From Cognatundibacterium luofuense (GTDB lineage: Bacteria > Pseudomonadota > Gammaproteobacteria > Burkholderiales > Burkholderiaceae_D): 64,000 nt of DNA. The position numbers and the translations under genes were made by a program. Location: contig NZ_JAGSPN010000012.1 of NCBI RefSeq assembly GCF_018139685.1, forward strand, positions 62,001-126,000. The letters are read 5' to 3'. Shown piece after piece: positions 36,005-45,221 of this stretch; within the stretch, counting starts at the first letter, position 1, and every line of letters begins with the position of its first letter. Below the pieces are notes generated by a model. The model was not told where the DNA came from. It did not search any database and worked only from the letters and a program-made list of their open reading frames with translations.

Positions 36005-36398
36005 ACTCAATTCCTCATCAAAGCTGAATCTGGGCGAGTGCACTGAACATACAGGTCAGCAGACACGGTATCTGTCCTGCTTGCAGATGCAGGGCTTCAG
36101 GATACCCGCTGCAGCTGGCAGTGTATGCGTGCGCTCGTTATGCGCGAAGCGGGTGGTATCCTCATACTATGTCAATTTGGCAGGTGTGCCTAGTTGTTGC
36201 CGAACAACTTATGAGCTTGCAATAAATGTTCACACATTTTTAACGATTGCTTTTTCTTCCGGCTCTAAGCGAATGAAAAAACCTCTGGCAAAAATAGTAC
36301 TTTAACAAGGGTATTCTGCAATTGCTCGCTTACAATAGGGCCTATATTTTTTTATTTGATACGCTGTTAAAGCTGATGCGTTAACAGCCGTAATTCTT
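36005..36398. other. Intergenic region upstream of the Ig-like lipoprotein
   Basis: About 390 bases between divergent genes. An 8-bp inverted repeat GCTGTTAA / TTAACAGC (36363-36370 and 36381-36388) lies about 35 bases before the lipoprotein start and could be an operator or leader hairpin. Nothing else is recognised. Confidence 0.35.
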
Positions 36399-36422
36399 GT
36401 GATGAATTCGTCAGGAGGTGCT

Positions 36423-37805
36423 GTGTCAACATTATTTCGTGTTGCAGCCGGTGTGGCTGTGCTGGGTTTACTGAGCGCCTGTGGCGGTGGTGGTGGCGGA
36501 AGTACGACAAGCGCAACGACATCGCCTGTCAGCCTCAATGTTCCGGTGCCGCAAACGGTATCTACCAGTGATGCACTGACGTTTACCGCGAAAGCATCGA
36601 GCAGCGCTGGCACCATCACCAAAATGTTCTGGCAGATTGAGACGCAGACGCTGGGCGCGAATCCTTTAACCGGTGTGACCAACGCGGATTGCAAAACCGT
36701 GACCACCGACAGTTCCGGTACGACGTGTGCATTGCAGGTGTCGCCACCGGCAACACTGACTGCCGATTACACCTACAAAATCAGCTTTTTTGCGTATGAC
36801 AGCGCCGGTAACAGCAACACCGGCGCAACCACGCTGAAAGTGCTGCAATCAGCATCAACGACGAATAATCCGGTTGCCAAAACCGGTGCGGATGCCACCG
36901 TGACTTCCGGCGATAAAGTCAGTCTGACCTGTGCCGGCAGTGGCGGCACACCGGCCAGTTCCGGCACGTCGTATGCGTATCAGTGGGTGGTCAGCGATGC
37001 CGCTGGCCTGACGCTGACACTGGCGAATGCGGGCGCCGCCAGTGCCAGTTTTGTGGCACCGGTGGTCACGCAGGCGACGGCGGTGAAACTGCAATGCCGT
37101 GTCACCGATGATAAGCAGCGCACCGGTACTGCGACGCAGACGATTACGATTAATCCGGTGGTGAAACCCACTGTGGTGCCGATCTCTTACAGCGGTGGCA
37201 CAGTGCAGCCAGGCACGGTAGGCACGCTGGATGGCAGCAAATCGGCGATGTATGACGCCAATGGTAATCTGACCACCGGCACGCTGTATTACCTGTGGCA
37301 GTACAAATCCGGCCCGAGCGGCAGCACGCCGCTGAGTGTGAATAATGCAGGCAGCGCCGTTGCCAGTGTGCTGTTCCCGAGTGTGGTGACGACCACGTCG
37401 ACCTATGTGTTCACGCTGAATGTTTCTACGTCGCCAATCGCACCGGACGGCACATCGAAAGATGTGGTCAAGCAGCTGGATGTCTTGTTTTATGTCAGCG
37501 CCCTGCCGCAGATTACGCTGACGCCGGTGCAGCAGATTATCCAGGTGCGTTCCGGTGATGCGGTGCAAATGCAGGTGAATGCCAGCGCATCGAATACAGT
37601 GCCGGTGTATTACGCATGGACGCAGATTTCCGGTTCACCGCTGGCGACGCTGGTGGGAGCGAATTCCTCCAAAGCCGGTTTTATTGCACCGGCAGTCAGC
37701 GCCACCACCACCATGATGTTCCGCGCCTCGGCGTCGTATCAGCCGGTGACAGTCTCGAATCCGGGTGATGCCAGCGCCGATCTGATCGTTCAGATTCAGC
37801 CCTGA
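36423..37805 (+). CDS. Lipoprotein with Ig/PKD-like repeats
   Basis: 460 residues from GTG 36423, which follows AGGAGG closely; an upstream GTG/ATG pair (36399, 36402) in frame would add eight residues. Lipobox LLSAC then six Gly. Three or four Ig-like units of ~95 residues follow, with recurrent YxWxQ or YQWVV strands and motifs such as AxASFVAPVV, typical of PKD or bacterial Ig folds. Expected at the cell surface or periplasm, binding or structural. It ends at a strong terminator. Confidence 0.82.
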   Translation: MSTLFRVAAGVAVLGLLSACGGGGGGSTTSATTSPVSLNVPVPQTVSTSDALTFTAKASSSAGTITKMFWQIETQTLGANPLTGVTNADCKTVTTDSSGTTCALQVSPPATLTADYTYKISFFAYDSAGNSNTGATTLKVLQSASTTNNPVAKTGADATVTSGDKVSLTCAGSGGTPASSGTSYAYQWVVSDAAGLTLTLANAGAASASFVAPVVTQATAVKLQCRVTDDKQRTGTATQTITINPVVKPTVVPISYSGGTVQPGTVGTLDGSKSAMYDANGNLTTGTLYYLWQYKSGPSGSTPLSVNNAGSAVASVLFPSVVTTTSTYVFTLNVSTSPIAPDGTSKDVVKQLDVLFYVSALPQITLTPVQQIIQVRSGDAVQMQVNASASNTVPVYYAWTQISGSPLATLVGANSSKAGFIAPAVSATTTMMFRASASYQPVTVSNPGDASADLIVQIQP

Positions 37806-37829
37806 GTCTGCATCACTGATACACCAGTA

Positions 37830-37870
37830 AAAAACACCGGCCTGCGTTTGCAGAGCCGGTGTTTTTGTTT
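37830..37870 (+). terminator. Rho-independent terminator after the Ig-like lipoprotein
   Basis: AAAAACACCGGC (37830-37841) and GCCGGTGTTTTT (37855-37866), 12-bp stem, then GTTTT. Confidence 0.88.
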
Positions 37871-37921
37871 TCGGAAGCCGGAGAAGGTCTGACATTGCCT
37901 GAAACCGCCTGAAATTGCCCG

Positions 37922-38005
37922 AAATGCGGTGTTCAGCATAGCGATCCGGCGGTCGTCGGCAGAAAGTCCGGGCCTCAGAAAATGTCAGATGACGATTTTT
38001 GCACA
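37922..38005 (+). repeat. Dispersed ~84-bp intergenic repeat, copy B
   Basis: Nearly identical to copy A over the first ~60 bases, then diverging before the shared TGCACA end. It lies between the convergent ends of the Ig-like lipoprotein and DUF2721 genes, directly after the terminator. Confidence 0.9.
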
Positions 38006-38033
38006 GACGCTGACGCTGATCCGGCCTGGCTGC

Positions 38034-38498
38034 TCAGCGTGACAGGCGGCGTATGCGGTCACGGGCATGCTGGCGGTGCAGGGTGCGGGTCGCGACGAAG
38101 ATTTCCCGCATGAAGTAAATAAAGCTGCCGATCAGCGATAACACACCGCAGACGAACAGCGACGCAATCCATTTATCCAGCCCCAGGCCGGTGGCATCAC
38201 CCATGAACAGCAGTGCAATGACCAGACAGACAAACAACCCGCAACTGGTGCTTAAGGTAATCGCGCGGTTAATCAGGTAGGAGCGCTGATACAGCTCATC
38301 CAGTTCCGCTTCGAGGTTGTCGCGATCACTCGGGTTGTCTTCATCCAGCAAAGATTCCACCGCCCGCGCACGGTCAATAATGCGTGCCAGACGGCTGGTT
38401 AACACCGATAACTTGGTACCGACGCCGGTGAGCAGAAATACCGGTGCAATCGACAATTGAATAATGTGACTGACATCACCAAGCTGCAGGTTGATCAT
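38034..38498 (-). CDS. DUF2721 family membrane protein
   Basis: 154 residues. A cytoplasmic heptad-rich region (~35-70, with RLARIIDRAR and LEAELDELYQRS) lies between an N-terminal hydrophobic segment (~10-30) and two C-terminal helices (~80-100, 112-132). The FLLTGVGTKLSVLTSRLARI segment matches DUF2721. Function unknown; inner membrane. Confidence 0.82.
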   Translation of the reverse strand: MINLQLGDVSHIIQLSIAPVFLLTGVGTKLSVLTSRLARIIDRARAVESLLDEDNPSDRDNLEAELDELYQRSYLINRAITLSTSCGLFVCLVIALLFMGDATGLGLDKWIASLFVCGVLSLIGSFIYFMREIFVATRTLHRQHARDRIRRLSR

Positions 38499-38669
38499 GC
38501 GAATTCCTTTTTTGTACTTTTACTTGCTTTCAACAATGCCGTTGCCTGTCAGGCAAAACGGCGAACGGTATTCACCATAACGTAAAGCAAGTTGGCATTC
38601 AAGCACATGTCTGTGCGGCAGACCTTAAAAAGGCAGCAGAAACCGCAGATTTTGCAGCAGGAAAAGAGA

Positions 38670-40010
38670 TCAGACTGTGTGGCGTGGCAGGGTCAGCCGG
38701 ACTTCGAGTCCGCCGCCTTCCAGATTTTTCAGACGCAACTGACCACCATGCTGCTGGGTGATGTTTTGTGCAATCGTCAGCCCCAGACCGGTGCCGCCGG
38801 AATCGCGCGAACGTGAAGATTCCAGCCGGAAGAAAGGTTCCAGCACTTGTTGCAGGTATTCGGTGGGAATGCCGGGGCCCTGATCACGGACATAAATATG
38901 TACCAGATGCGCTTCCGCCTGCTCACCGGCTTTCAGGCGCACAAATGCAGACTGGCCGTATTTCACTGCGTTATCCACCAGATTGGTCAGGCAGCGGCGC
39001 AAGGCTTGCGGTCTGCCCATAACCTGCAAGCCGGACTGACCTTCAAACCGTACAGTTTGTCCGGCATCGTGCGCATCTTCGCAAATACTGTGCAGTAAAG
39101 ATTCCAGATCGACCTGCACCACGGGTTCTGATGAATCCATACTGCGCGCCAGATCCAGCCCTTCGCGTATCATCATTTGCATGGCCGATAAATCGCCGAT
39201 CAGCTTTTCACGTAATTCCGTGTCCTGCACTTTTTCCAGCCGCAGACGCAGGCGCGTGACCGGTGTTTGCAAATCATGCGTAATCGCCGCCAGCATATTG
39301 GTGCGCTGACTGATGTGCTGACGGATACGCGCCTGCATCGCATTCAGTGCATGAGTGGCCTGACGAATTTCGATACTGCCCTGTTCTTTGACCGGCGGAC
39401 GGTTGATATCCAGCCCGAGTTCCGCAGCCGATTGCGCCAGATGCTGCAGCGGACGCATCGTCATTTTCGCAATCAGATAAGCCAGCACGCCGATACACAC
39501 CAGCAGCAGCATCAGGATTTGCATGAAGTCCTGACGGAACGGTGGCAACGGCGAGCGCGGTGGTAAAACAGTCATGCGTAAGTTCGTGCCATCGTGCAGG
39601 CTGATGCCGAGCACTTCGCAGTTTTTGCCTTCTGCTGAAGGCGGACACAGCATATGGTCATTGTCACTCAGAGAGACCACGCGGAAGCGTTTGCCGAGGC
39701 GCTGGCTGACTGCGCGGGCATAATCTGAATGGGCGTTGCTATTACCGGCGACCAGTGGCAGCGGCGTTACTTCCAGCCCGAGCTTGGGTGCAGTCGCCAG
39801 AAACTGAGCGCGGTTATCGGCAGGCAAAACATCGAGCGCGCGAACTAGTTGTTCAATGCGGTCTATCGCATGATTTTCACGGAACTGGGTCAGGGTTTTT
39901 TCACGTTCACCGAACGCCAGCCAGCCGGTCAGTCCGGCGCTCAGCACAACGCCGAGCAGAAGCAGGGAAAATACCCTGCCCCACATTGAGGAAAGAACCG
40001 GAATACTCAC
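38670..40010 (-). CDS. EnvZ-type sensor histidine kinase
   Basis: 446 residues. TM1 ~12-32, periplasmic domain ~35-160, TM2 ~163-182, HAMP ~183-235, HisKA with His245 in AAITHDLQTPVTRL, and an HATPase with LVDNAVKYG, DQGPGIP and GGTGLGLTIA. Its start overlaps the response regulator stop by a few bases (ATGA), so the pair is translationally coupled. It probably senses envelope conditions, given the divergent Spy/CpxP-like gene. The periplasmic domain has two Cys (LCPPSAEGKNC). Confidence 0.92.
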   Translation of the reverse strand: MSIPVLSSMWGRVFSLLLLGVVLSAGLTGWLAFGEREKTLTQFRENHAIDRIEQLVRALDVLPADNRAQFLATAPKLGLEVTPLPLVAGNSNAHSDYARAVSQRLGKRFRVVSLSDNDHMLCPPSAEGKNCEVLGISLHDGTNLRMTVLPPRSPLPPFRQDFMQILMLLLVCIGVLAYLIAKMTMRPLQHLAQSAAELGLDINRPPVKEQGSIEIRQATHALNAMQARIRQHISQRTNMLAAITHDLQTPVTRLRLRLEKVQDTELREKLIGDLSAMQMMIREGLDLARSMDSSEPVVQVDLESLLHSICEDAHDAGQTVRFEGQSGLQVMGRPQALRRCLTNLVDNAVKYGQSAFVRLKAGEQAEAHLVHIYVRDQGPGIPTEYLQQVLEPFFRLESSRSRDSGGTGLGLTIAQNITQQHGGQLRLKNLEGGGLEVRLTLPRHTV

Positions 40011-40726
40011 TCGTCCGTGCTGACGATGACGGACAGCACATAGCCACCGTTACGTACAGTCTTAATAATTTGCGGAGAACGTGCATCTTCTCCCAGCTTT
40101 TGCCGCAGACGGCTGATCTGAATATCAATCGAACGATCAAACGGATCAGCGTCGCGGCCATGTGTCATGTTCAGCAACTGATCGCGGTTCAGAATCTGGT
40201 TCGGATGCTCAAGGAAAATCGTCAGCATTTTGTATTCCGCGCCGGACAGCGACACGATGGTGTTGTCCGGGCTGACCAGATGGCGGGCAGTGGTATCGAG
40301 CACCCAGTCACCAAAGCGGAATTTACGCGCTTGTCCGGTTTCCGGGCTCTTGGTGGCTTGCGTACGACGCAACACGCTGCGGATGCGGGCCAGCAATTCA
40401 CGCGGTTCAAACGGCTTCGGCACATAATCATCCGCACCCATTTCCAGACCGAGAATGCGGTCCAGCGGTTCGGAACGTGCGGTCAGCATAATCACCGGTG
40501 TCGCGGATTTTCCGCGCAAGGTACGGCACAGACTCAGACCGTCTTCACCCGGTAAATTCAGATCCAGTACGATCAGTGCAAAATTCTGTTGCTGCAGCGC
40601 AGCCCACATGGCTTTGCCATCGGCTGCGGTGGTCGCTTTAAAACCATTTCCGTCCAGATATTCTCCGAGCAGGGAGCGAATATCGCGATCGTCATCAACG
40701 ATCAGAATGTGTGTAGAAGTATCCAT
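40007..40726 (-). CDS. OmpR-family response regulator
   Basis: 239 residues from ATG 40726. Receiver with Asp55 in LIVLDLNLPGEDG and Lys in ADDYVPKPFEP; winged helix ~140-235 (LSGAEYKMLTIFLEHPNQIL, RSIDIQISRLRQKL). No clear Shine-Dalgarno before this ATG; an upstream in-frame start is less likely because it would add non-receiver residues. It is the first gene of the RR-HK operon. Confidence 0.92.
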   Translation of the reverse strand: MDTSTHILIVDDDRDIRSLLGEYLDGNGFKATTAADGKAMWAALQQQNFALIVLDLNLPGEDGLSLCRTLRGKSATPVIMLTARSEPLDRILGLEMGADDYVPKPFEPRELLARIRSVLRRTQATKSPETGQARKFRFGDWVLDTTARHLVSPDNTIVSLSGAEYKMLTIFLEHPNQILNRDQLLNMTHGRDADPFDRSIDIQISRLRQKLGEDARSPQIIKTVRNGGYVLSVIVSTDE

Positions 40727-41010
40727 GCAATTATTATGCGTTGGCAGCAGGCGGTTAAGTGGGGCGGTTTGTATCGCTTTGTTATGATAACGCGTTGTCA
40801 GGAAAACTGTGAAACATGGCATTCCGCAAGCACAGTCTGCCTGTTACTTAGGGATACAATGTCCTGCATAAATGATATGTTCCGGCGCGATAAAAAAGGC
40901 AAACTTCATCCTGTCGCAGCGAACATGGCCTGATACCGGAAAACGCCGCGCAGAAGGATACAGTTTCTGACAGCCCGGTTTGTGCCGGCGTGTATTGAGG
41001 AGTGAGGATT

Positions 41011-41535
41011 ATGAAACGTCACCAGCAATGGATTATCAGCGGCCTGCTGGCCGCAGTCTGCAGCAGCGCAGCATGGGCACAAACGCCACCGCCACCACCG
41101 CCGGCTGAACCGGGTCATCCGCATCATCCTGCGGGTCAAATGGATATGGAAAAATGGCACGAAAAAGCGCGTGAGCGTATGGCAAAGCGTCAGGCTGAAT
41201 TACATGATCAGCTGAAAATCACCGCTGCGCAGGAAGGTGTCTGGAAAACATTTATCCAGAGTATGGAACCAAAAATGCCACCGAAACCGCGTGATCCGCA
41301 TGAAATGGATAAGCTGAATGCGGTCGAGCGTATGGAAAAAAATCTCGACGGTATGCGTGAACATCAGGCGCAGATGCAAACCCGTCTGACGGCAATGAAA
41401 AATCTGTATGCAGCACTGAATCCTGAGCAGCAGAAAATTTTTGATGAACAGCACAAGCGCATCAAAAAAGAAATGCAGGACCGTATGGCAAAACAGATGA
41501 TGCGTCGCGACCCCCCTGCGCCGGATCGTCCGTAA
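41011..41535 (+). CDS. Spy/CpxP-like periplasmic protein
   Basis: 174 residues from ATG 41011 (GAGGA upstream). Signal peptide cut near AWA-QTP, then a Pro-rich stretch, then long amphipathic helices rich in Met, Lys and Glu, with LTAMKNLYAALNPEQQKIFD matching the LTxxQ-type motif of Spy/CpxP proteins. These are periplasmic chaperones or stress-sensor inhibitors. Divergence from the RR-HK pair suggests that pair controls it, as CpxRA controls cpxP. Confidence 0.8.
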   Translation: MKRHQQWIISGLLAAVCSSAAWAQTPPPPPPAEPGHPHHPAGQMDMEKWHEKARERMAKRQAELHDQLKITAAQEGVWKTFIQSMEPKMPPKPRDPHEMDKLNAVERMEKNLDGMREHQAQMQTRLTAMKNLYAALNPEQQKIFDEQHKRIKKEMQDRMAKQMMRRDPPAPDRP

Positions 41536-41560
41536 TGTCTGACCATGGCTTCCCGTGGTT

Positions 41561-43786
41561 TCAGCCGCGGGAAGCTATCCATTGCATCAGATCGGTTTCT
41601 AGCATCGGCATTCCGATAAAGTAGCCCTGCCCTTCCTGACAACCTGCCGCGCGCAGATAATCCCAGTGCTTCTGACTTTCTATGCCCTCGGCAATGACCG
41701 CCAGATTCAGCTTTTTCCCCAGTTGTATGATCAGTTCTGCGATACGCGGTCCGGCAGCGCTGTCGATTTGCGTGACAAAGGCGCGGTCAATTTTCAGCCG
41801 GTCGGCCGGTAATTTGTCCAGATAACTGAGTGAAGAAAAGCCGGTACCGAAATCATCAATGGCAATGCTGACGCCGAGTTGTTTGAGTTCAGCCAGACGC
41901 TGTTCAAACAATGCACTGCCTGTCATCGTGACGGATTCTGTGATTTCGAGTTCCAGGCAGGCTGGTTCCAGTCCGCTGTCCCGCAAAGCTTTACGCACAG
42001 TCGCCACAAAATCATCCTGTCTGAACTGTACTGCGGAAACATTGACTCCCATTCTTTTTGGTGCGCGCTGCTGTTTTTTCAGTTGCGCCATGAAAAAGCA
42101 GGCTGTGCGCATAACCCATGCACCGAGACTGACAATCAGCCCGGAATACTCGGCTAAGGGAATAAATTCAACCGGCGGTATCATTGTGCCGTTATCGCTG
42201 CGCCAGCGTATCAGCGCTTCCAGTCCGGTGAACTGGCCTGTATTCAGGTCGATTTGCGGCTGGTACATCAGGAACAGCCGTTCCGCATCGAAGGCTTTGT
42301 GTAAGTGCTGCATCAGCGTGGCACGTTCACGGATTTCGGTTCCCATTTGCCGTGTGAATACGGTGTAGCTGCCGCGCTGCGTGGATTTGCTGCGCTTCAG
42401 CGCAATACTCGCATCTTTCAACACATCGGCACCACCGGTACTGCCTTCGTAAAGGCTGACCATGCCGATGGAGCAGGTGACGGTATGCTGGGTTTCTTCG
42501 ATCGGAAACGGCTGGGTAAATAAGTGACGCAGATTTTCCGGTTGCAGCAAATCCGCAGGCCCCAGTAAACCGAATACGTCGCCGGAAATGCGCGCCAGAA
42601 AGACTTGTTCACCCAGTTCATTACCTAATCTGCGTGCAATGGATTGCAGCAGCAAATCGCCATAATGATGACCGAGTACATCATTCATTTCAGCGAAATC
42701 ATCAATATCCAGCAGGGCAACGACCAGATCCGGCAAACCTTCGCTGAGTACGGTATCAATCTGTTCAATAAAGCGCAGCCGGTTTGGCAAGCTCAGTAAC
42801 TGATCACGGTAAGCATGGTTTTTCAGCTGACTGACCAGATTCAGATTATCGAGACAGACACCGAGGTTGGAACAGAAGACTTCCAGCAGATTACGGTTAA
42901 TTTCGGACAGCGCAAACGGCAGATCAATATAGGCTGCCAGCGGACGGTTACCGCGCCCTGCAAAATACAGGGTCATGTTTTTTTCCTGATACAGCGGCTC
43001 CCGTCTGGTCAGCACATGCAGCAAGGCTTCGCGAATCACGGGGTTGCTGATATCGGTAATGCTTTTATGCATCAGGTCGCGGTATTGTCCTGCGGATGCA
43101 ATCACATTGAATTGCTGCTCCTGTGCGCCATCAGCGCTTTCTCCCTGCGCGCACAGCAAGCCTTCCGGTGGTACACCGCACAGTGCAGAAATCTGGGTGA
43201 TCACTCCGGCTGCGAAGGCTTGAATGCCGTGGTCGAACGTGAATGATGCACTGGATTCGATGATCTGATGCAGGCCACGGCGGCTGGCATCAATAGTGCG
43301 GATCTGATCGTAAGAGCGTATCGCTGCCGTTAATGAGGTCAGCAGCTTTTTGCGTGTCAGCTCACTCTTGGTTTTGTAATCATTGATATCGAAGTCGCGG
43401 ATCGCATCTTCTTCGGGCGCATAACCGGGTTGCCCGGTGCGTAAGATGATGCGGGTATCGGTCCAGCGTAATTCATCACGGATAAAGCTGACCAGTTCCA
43501 GGCCCGCATGTTCAGTTTCCATCACCACATCCAGCAGAATCACGGCGACATCGTTCAGCGACGGGAATAACTGGCGGGTTTCGGCTTTGGAGTAAGTGTG
43601 AATAAATTCCAGCGGCCGGTTCAGGATGGTGGTTTGTTGCAGCGCGAAGCGGGTCGATCGGTGGACATCTTCATCGTCATCCACAATTGCGATTTTCCAC
43701 GGCGGCAAGCCGGAATGTTGCGCCGCATCCGGCTGATTATCGTCATCGTCGTCAATAAACAGCGTGTCATCTTCTTGCTCAGCCAT
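41561..43786 (-). CDS. REC-DUF3369-degenerate GGDEF-EAL phosphodiesterase
   Basis: 741 residues from ATG 43786 with GGAGG four bases upstream. An Asp-rich N-terminus, receiver ~30-150 (IVDDDED, LLDVVMETEHAG), DUF3369 ~160-320, a GGDEF-fold domain ~325-480 with SGDVF in place of GGDEF (no cyclase expected), and EAL ~485-735 with GLEALIRW, NVSAVQF, EITES, DDFGTGFSS and EGIES. It is therefore most likely a c-di-GMP phosphodiesterase controlled by phosphorylation. No kinase gene adjoins it. Confidence 0.92.
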   Translation of the reverse strand: MAEQEDDTLFIDDDDDNQPDAAQHSGLPPWKIAIVDDDEDVHRSTRFALQQTTILNRPLEFIHTYSKAETRQLFPSLNDVAVILLDVVMETEHAGLELVSFIRDELRWTDTRIILRTGQPGYAPEEDAIRDFDINDYKTKSELTRKKLLTSLTAAIRSYDQIRTIDASRRGLHQIIESSASFTFDHGIQAFAAGVITQISALCGVPPEGLLCAQGESADGAQEQQFNVIASAGQYRDLMHKSITDISNPVIREALLHVLTRREPLYQEKNMTLYFAGRGNRPLAAYIDLPFALSEINRNLLEVFCSNLGVCLDNLNLVSQLKNHAYRDQLLSLPNRLRFIEQIDTVLSEGLPDLVVALLDIDDFAEMNDVLGHHYGDLLLQSIARRLGNELGEQVFLARISGDVFGLLGPADLLQPENLRHLFTQPFPIEETQHTVTCSIGMVSLYEGSTGGADVLKDASIALKRSKSTQRGSYTVFTRQMGTEIRERATLMQHLHKAFDAERLFLMYQPQIDLNTGQFTGLEALIRWRSDNGTMIPPVEFIPLAEYSGLIVSLGAWVMRTACFFMAQLKKQQRAPKRMGVNVSAVQFRQDDFVATVRKALRDSGLEPACLELEITESVTMTGSALFEQRLAELKQLGVSIAIDDFGTGFSSLSYLDKLPADRLKIDRAFVTQIDSAAGPRIAELIIQLGKKLNLAVIAEGIESQKHWDYLRAAGCQEGQGYFIGMPMLETDLMQWIASRG

Positions 43787-43888
43787 CTTACCTCCGGTAA
43801 TGAACTGCACCAGGAATCTTGCTCCCAGTATAACCGAAGGTCAGAGGCTGTCATTCCGGAAAACACGGTGCGCGGGCACCGTTGTTGT

Positions 43889-45163
43889 TTATCCGAAATG
43901 TTGTTGTGCCTGACGTGCCAGACCCGCGCCGATACTGCCGAACAAATCACCTTCCACCGCACGCGCCTGCGGCACCAGTGCATGAATATGACGACGCAAA
44001 CCGTGTACTCCGCTGGCGCCGCCGGTGAAGTACACCGTGTCGACTTGTTCAGCACGCACGCCGGCTTGCTGAATCACCGTGTCGACTGCGGCAGCGATCT
44101 GGTTGCACAATGTCAGCGTGCTCAGATCAAAACCTTCGCGGTTCAGGTTCAGTGCCGGTGCACTGGTTTCCTGCGGCAACTTCAGACGGTCCAGTGCTAA
44201 TGCCAGACTTTCCTGTTCAGACAAAGCAATTTTGCTGTGTTCCGCCTGAATCGCCAGCCAGTGACCATCGCGGTATTCCACCAGTTGCAGTAAACGCGCA
44301 AACGCTTGTTTATCGGGGCCAGCGGCCAGATCACGCGCCACATCCTGCAGTTCGCGCCAGACTTTCTGGGTGTAGGCCAGATTAATCGTATGCCAGGTCG
44401 CCAGATTAAAATAATAAGCGGACGGAATCGAATTGCCGTTGGCCAGTTGTCCGCCGTAACCGAGCATCGGCATCAGGTGCGCCAGACTTAAGGTTTTATC
44501 AAAATCCGTACCGCCCAGATGGACACCGGCATTCGCCAGAATATCCTGCGAGCGGTCTTCACGCTTTGCCGCTTCCGGTGATAAACGGATCAGTGAAAAG
44601 TCCGAAGTACCACCGCCGATATCCGCCACCAGCACCAGTTCTTCTTTGCTGATACCGGCTTCGTAATCCAGCGCAGCAGCAATCGGCTCAAACTGAAATA
44701 AGACTTCCTGAAAACCGGCTGCGCGTGCGATGTCTGCCAGCGTATCCTGTGCCAGCTGATCAGCTTTGCTGTCATCATCAATAAAATGCACAGGACGACC
44801 AAACACCGCATGCGTCAGCGACTGGCCGCTGGCGCGTTCTGCACGCTGACGTAATTCATGAATAAACTGACTGAGCAGCGCACGGAAAGGCAAAGCCCTG
44901 CCCTGCACTTCCGTCTGACCTTCAATTAAAGGCGTACCGAGCAGGCTTTTCATCGAACGCATTAAGCGTCCTTCATCACCGCTCAGATAACCGGCCAGCG
45001 CCGCACGGCCATAGCTGACCTGATCTTCATCCGCATTAAAAAAAACGGCAGATGGCAGGGTTTGCTTATCCTGCTCCAGCGGCAGCAAATGCGCTGCCGT
45101 GCCGCGCATCACGCCGACGGTTGAGTTAGAGGTACCGAAATCCACACCACAGGCATGCACCAT
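43889..45163 (-). CDS. Hsp70-like ATPase without substrate-binding domain (YegD-like)
   Basis: 424 residues. Phosphate-1 motif GVDFGTSNSTVG (6-17), phosphate-2 ADIGGGTSDFS, and the adenosine-side FTGGASGVHGL near the C-terminus. The length covers only the nucleotide-binding domain; the beta-sandwich of DnaK is missing, as in E. coli YegD. The client or role is unknown. Cytoplasmic. It follows the CNNM/CorC gene with a terminator-like hairpin between them. Confidence 0.88.
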   Translation of the reverse strand: MVHACGVDFGTSNSTVGVMRGTAAHLLPLEQDKQTLPSAVFFNADEDQVSYGRAALAGYLSGDEGRLMRSMKSLLGTPLIEGQTEVQGRALPFRALLSQFIHELRQRAERASGQSLTHAVFGRPVHFIDDDSKADQLAQDTLADIARAAGFQEVLFQFEPIAAALDYEAGISKEELVLVADIGGGTSDFSLIRLSPEAAKREDRSQDILANAGVHLGGTDFDKTLSLAHLMPMLGYGGQLANGNSIPSAYYFNLATWHTINLAYTQKVWRELQDVARDLAAGPDKQAFARLLQLVEYRDGHWLAIQAEHSKIALSEQESLALALDRLKLPQETSAPALNLNREGFDLSTLTLCNQIAAAVDTVIQQAGVRAEQVDTVYFTGGASGVHGLRRHIHALVPQARAVEGDLFGSIGAGLARQAQQHFG

Positions 45164-45177
45164 GTTTTTCCTTCTTC

Positions 45178-45220
45178 AAAACAAAAACGCCGCCAGCAGG
45201 CGCTGACGGCGCGTTTTCCG
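45178..45220 (-). terminator. Terminator after the CNNM/CorC gene
   Basis: On the - strand an imperfect GC-rich stem (AACGCGCCGTCAGC with GCTGGCGGCGTT) is followed by TTTTGTTTTG. It separates the CNNM/CorC gene from the Hsp70-like gene. Confidence 0.65.
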
Positions 45221-45221
45221 C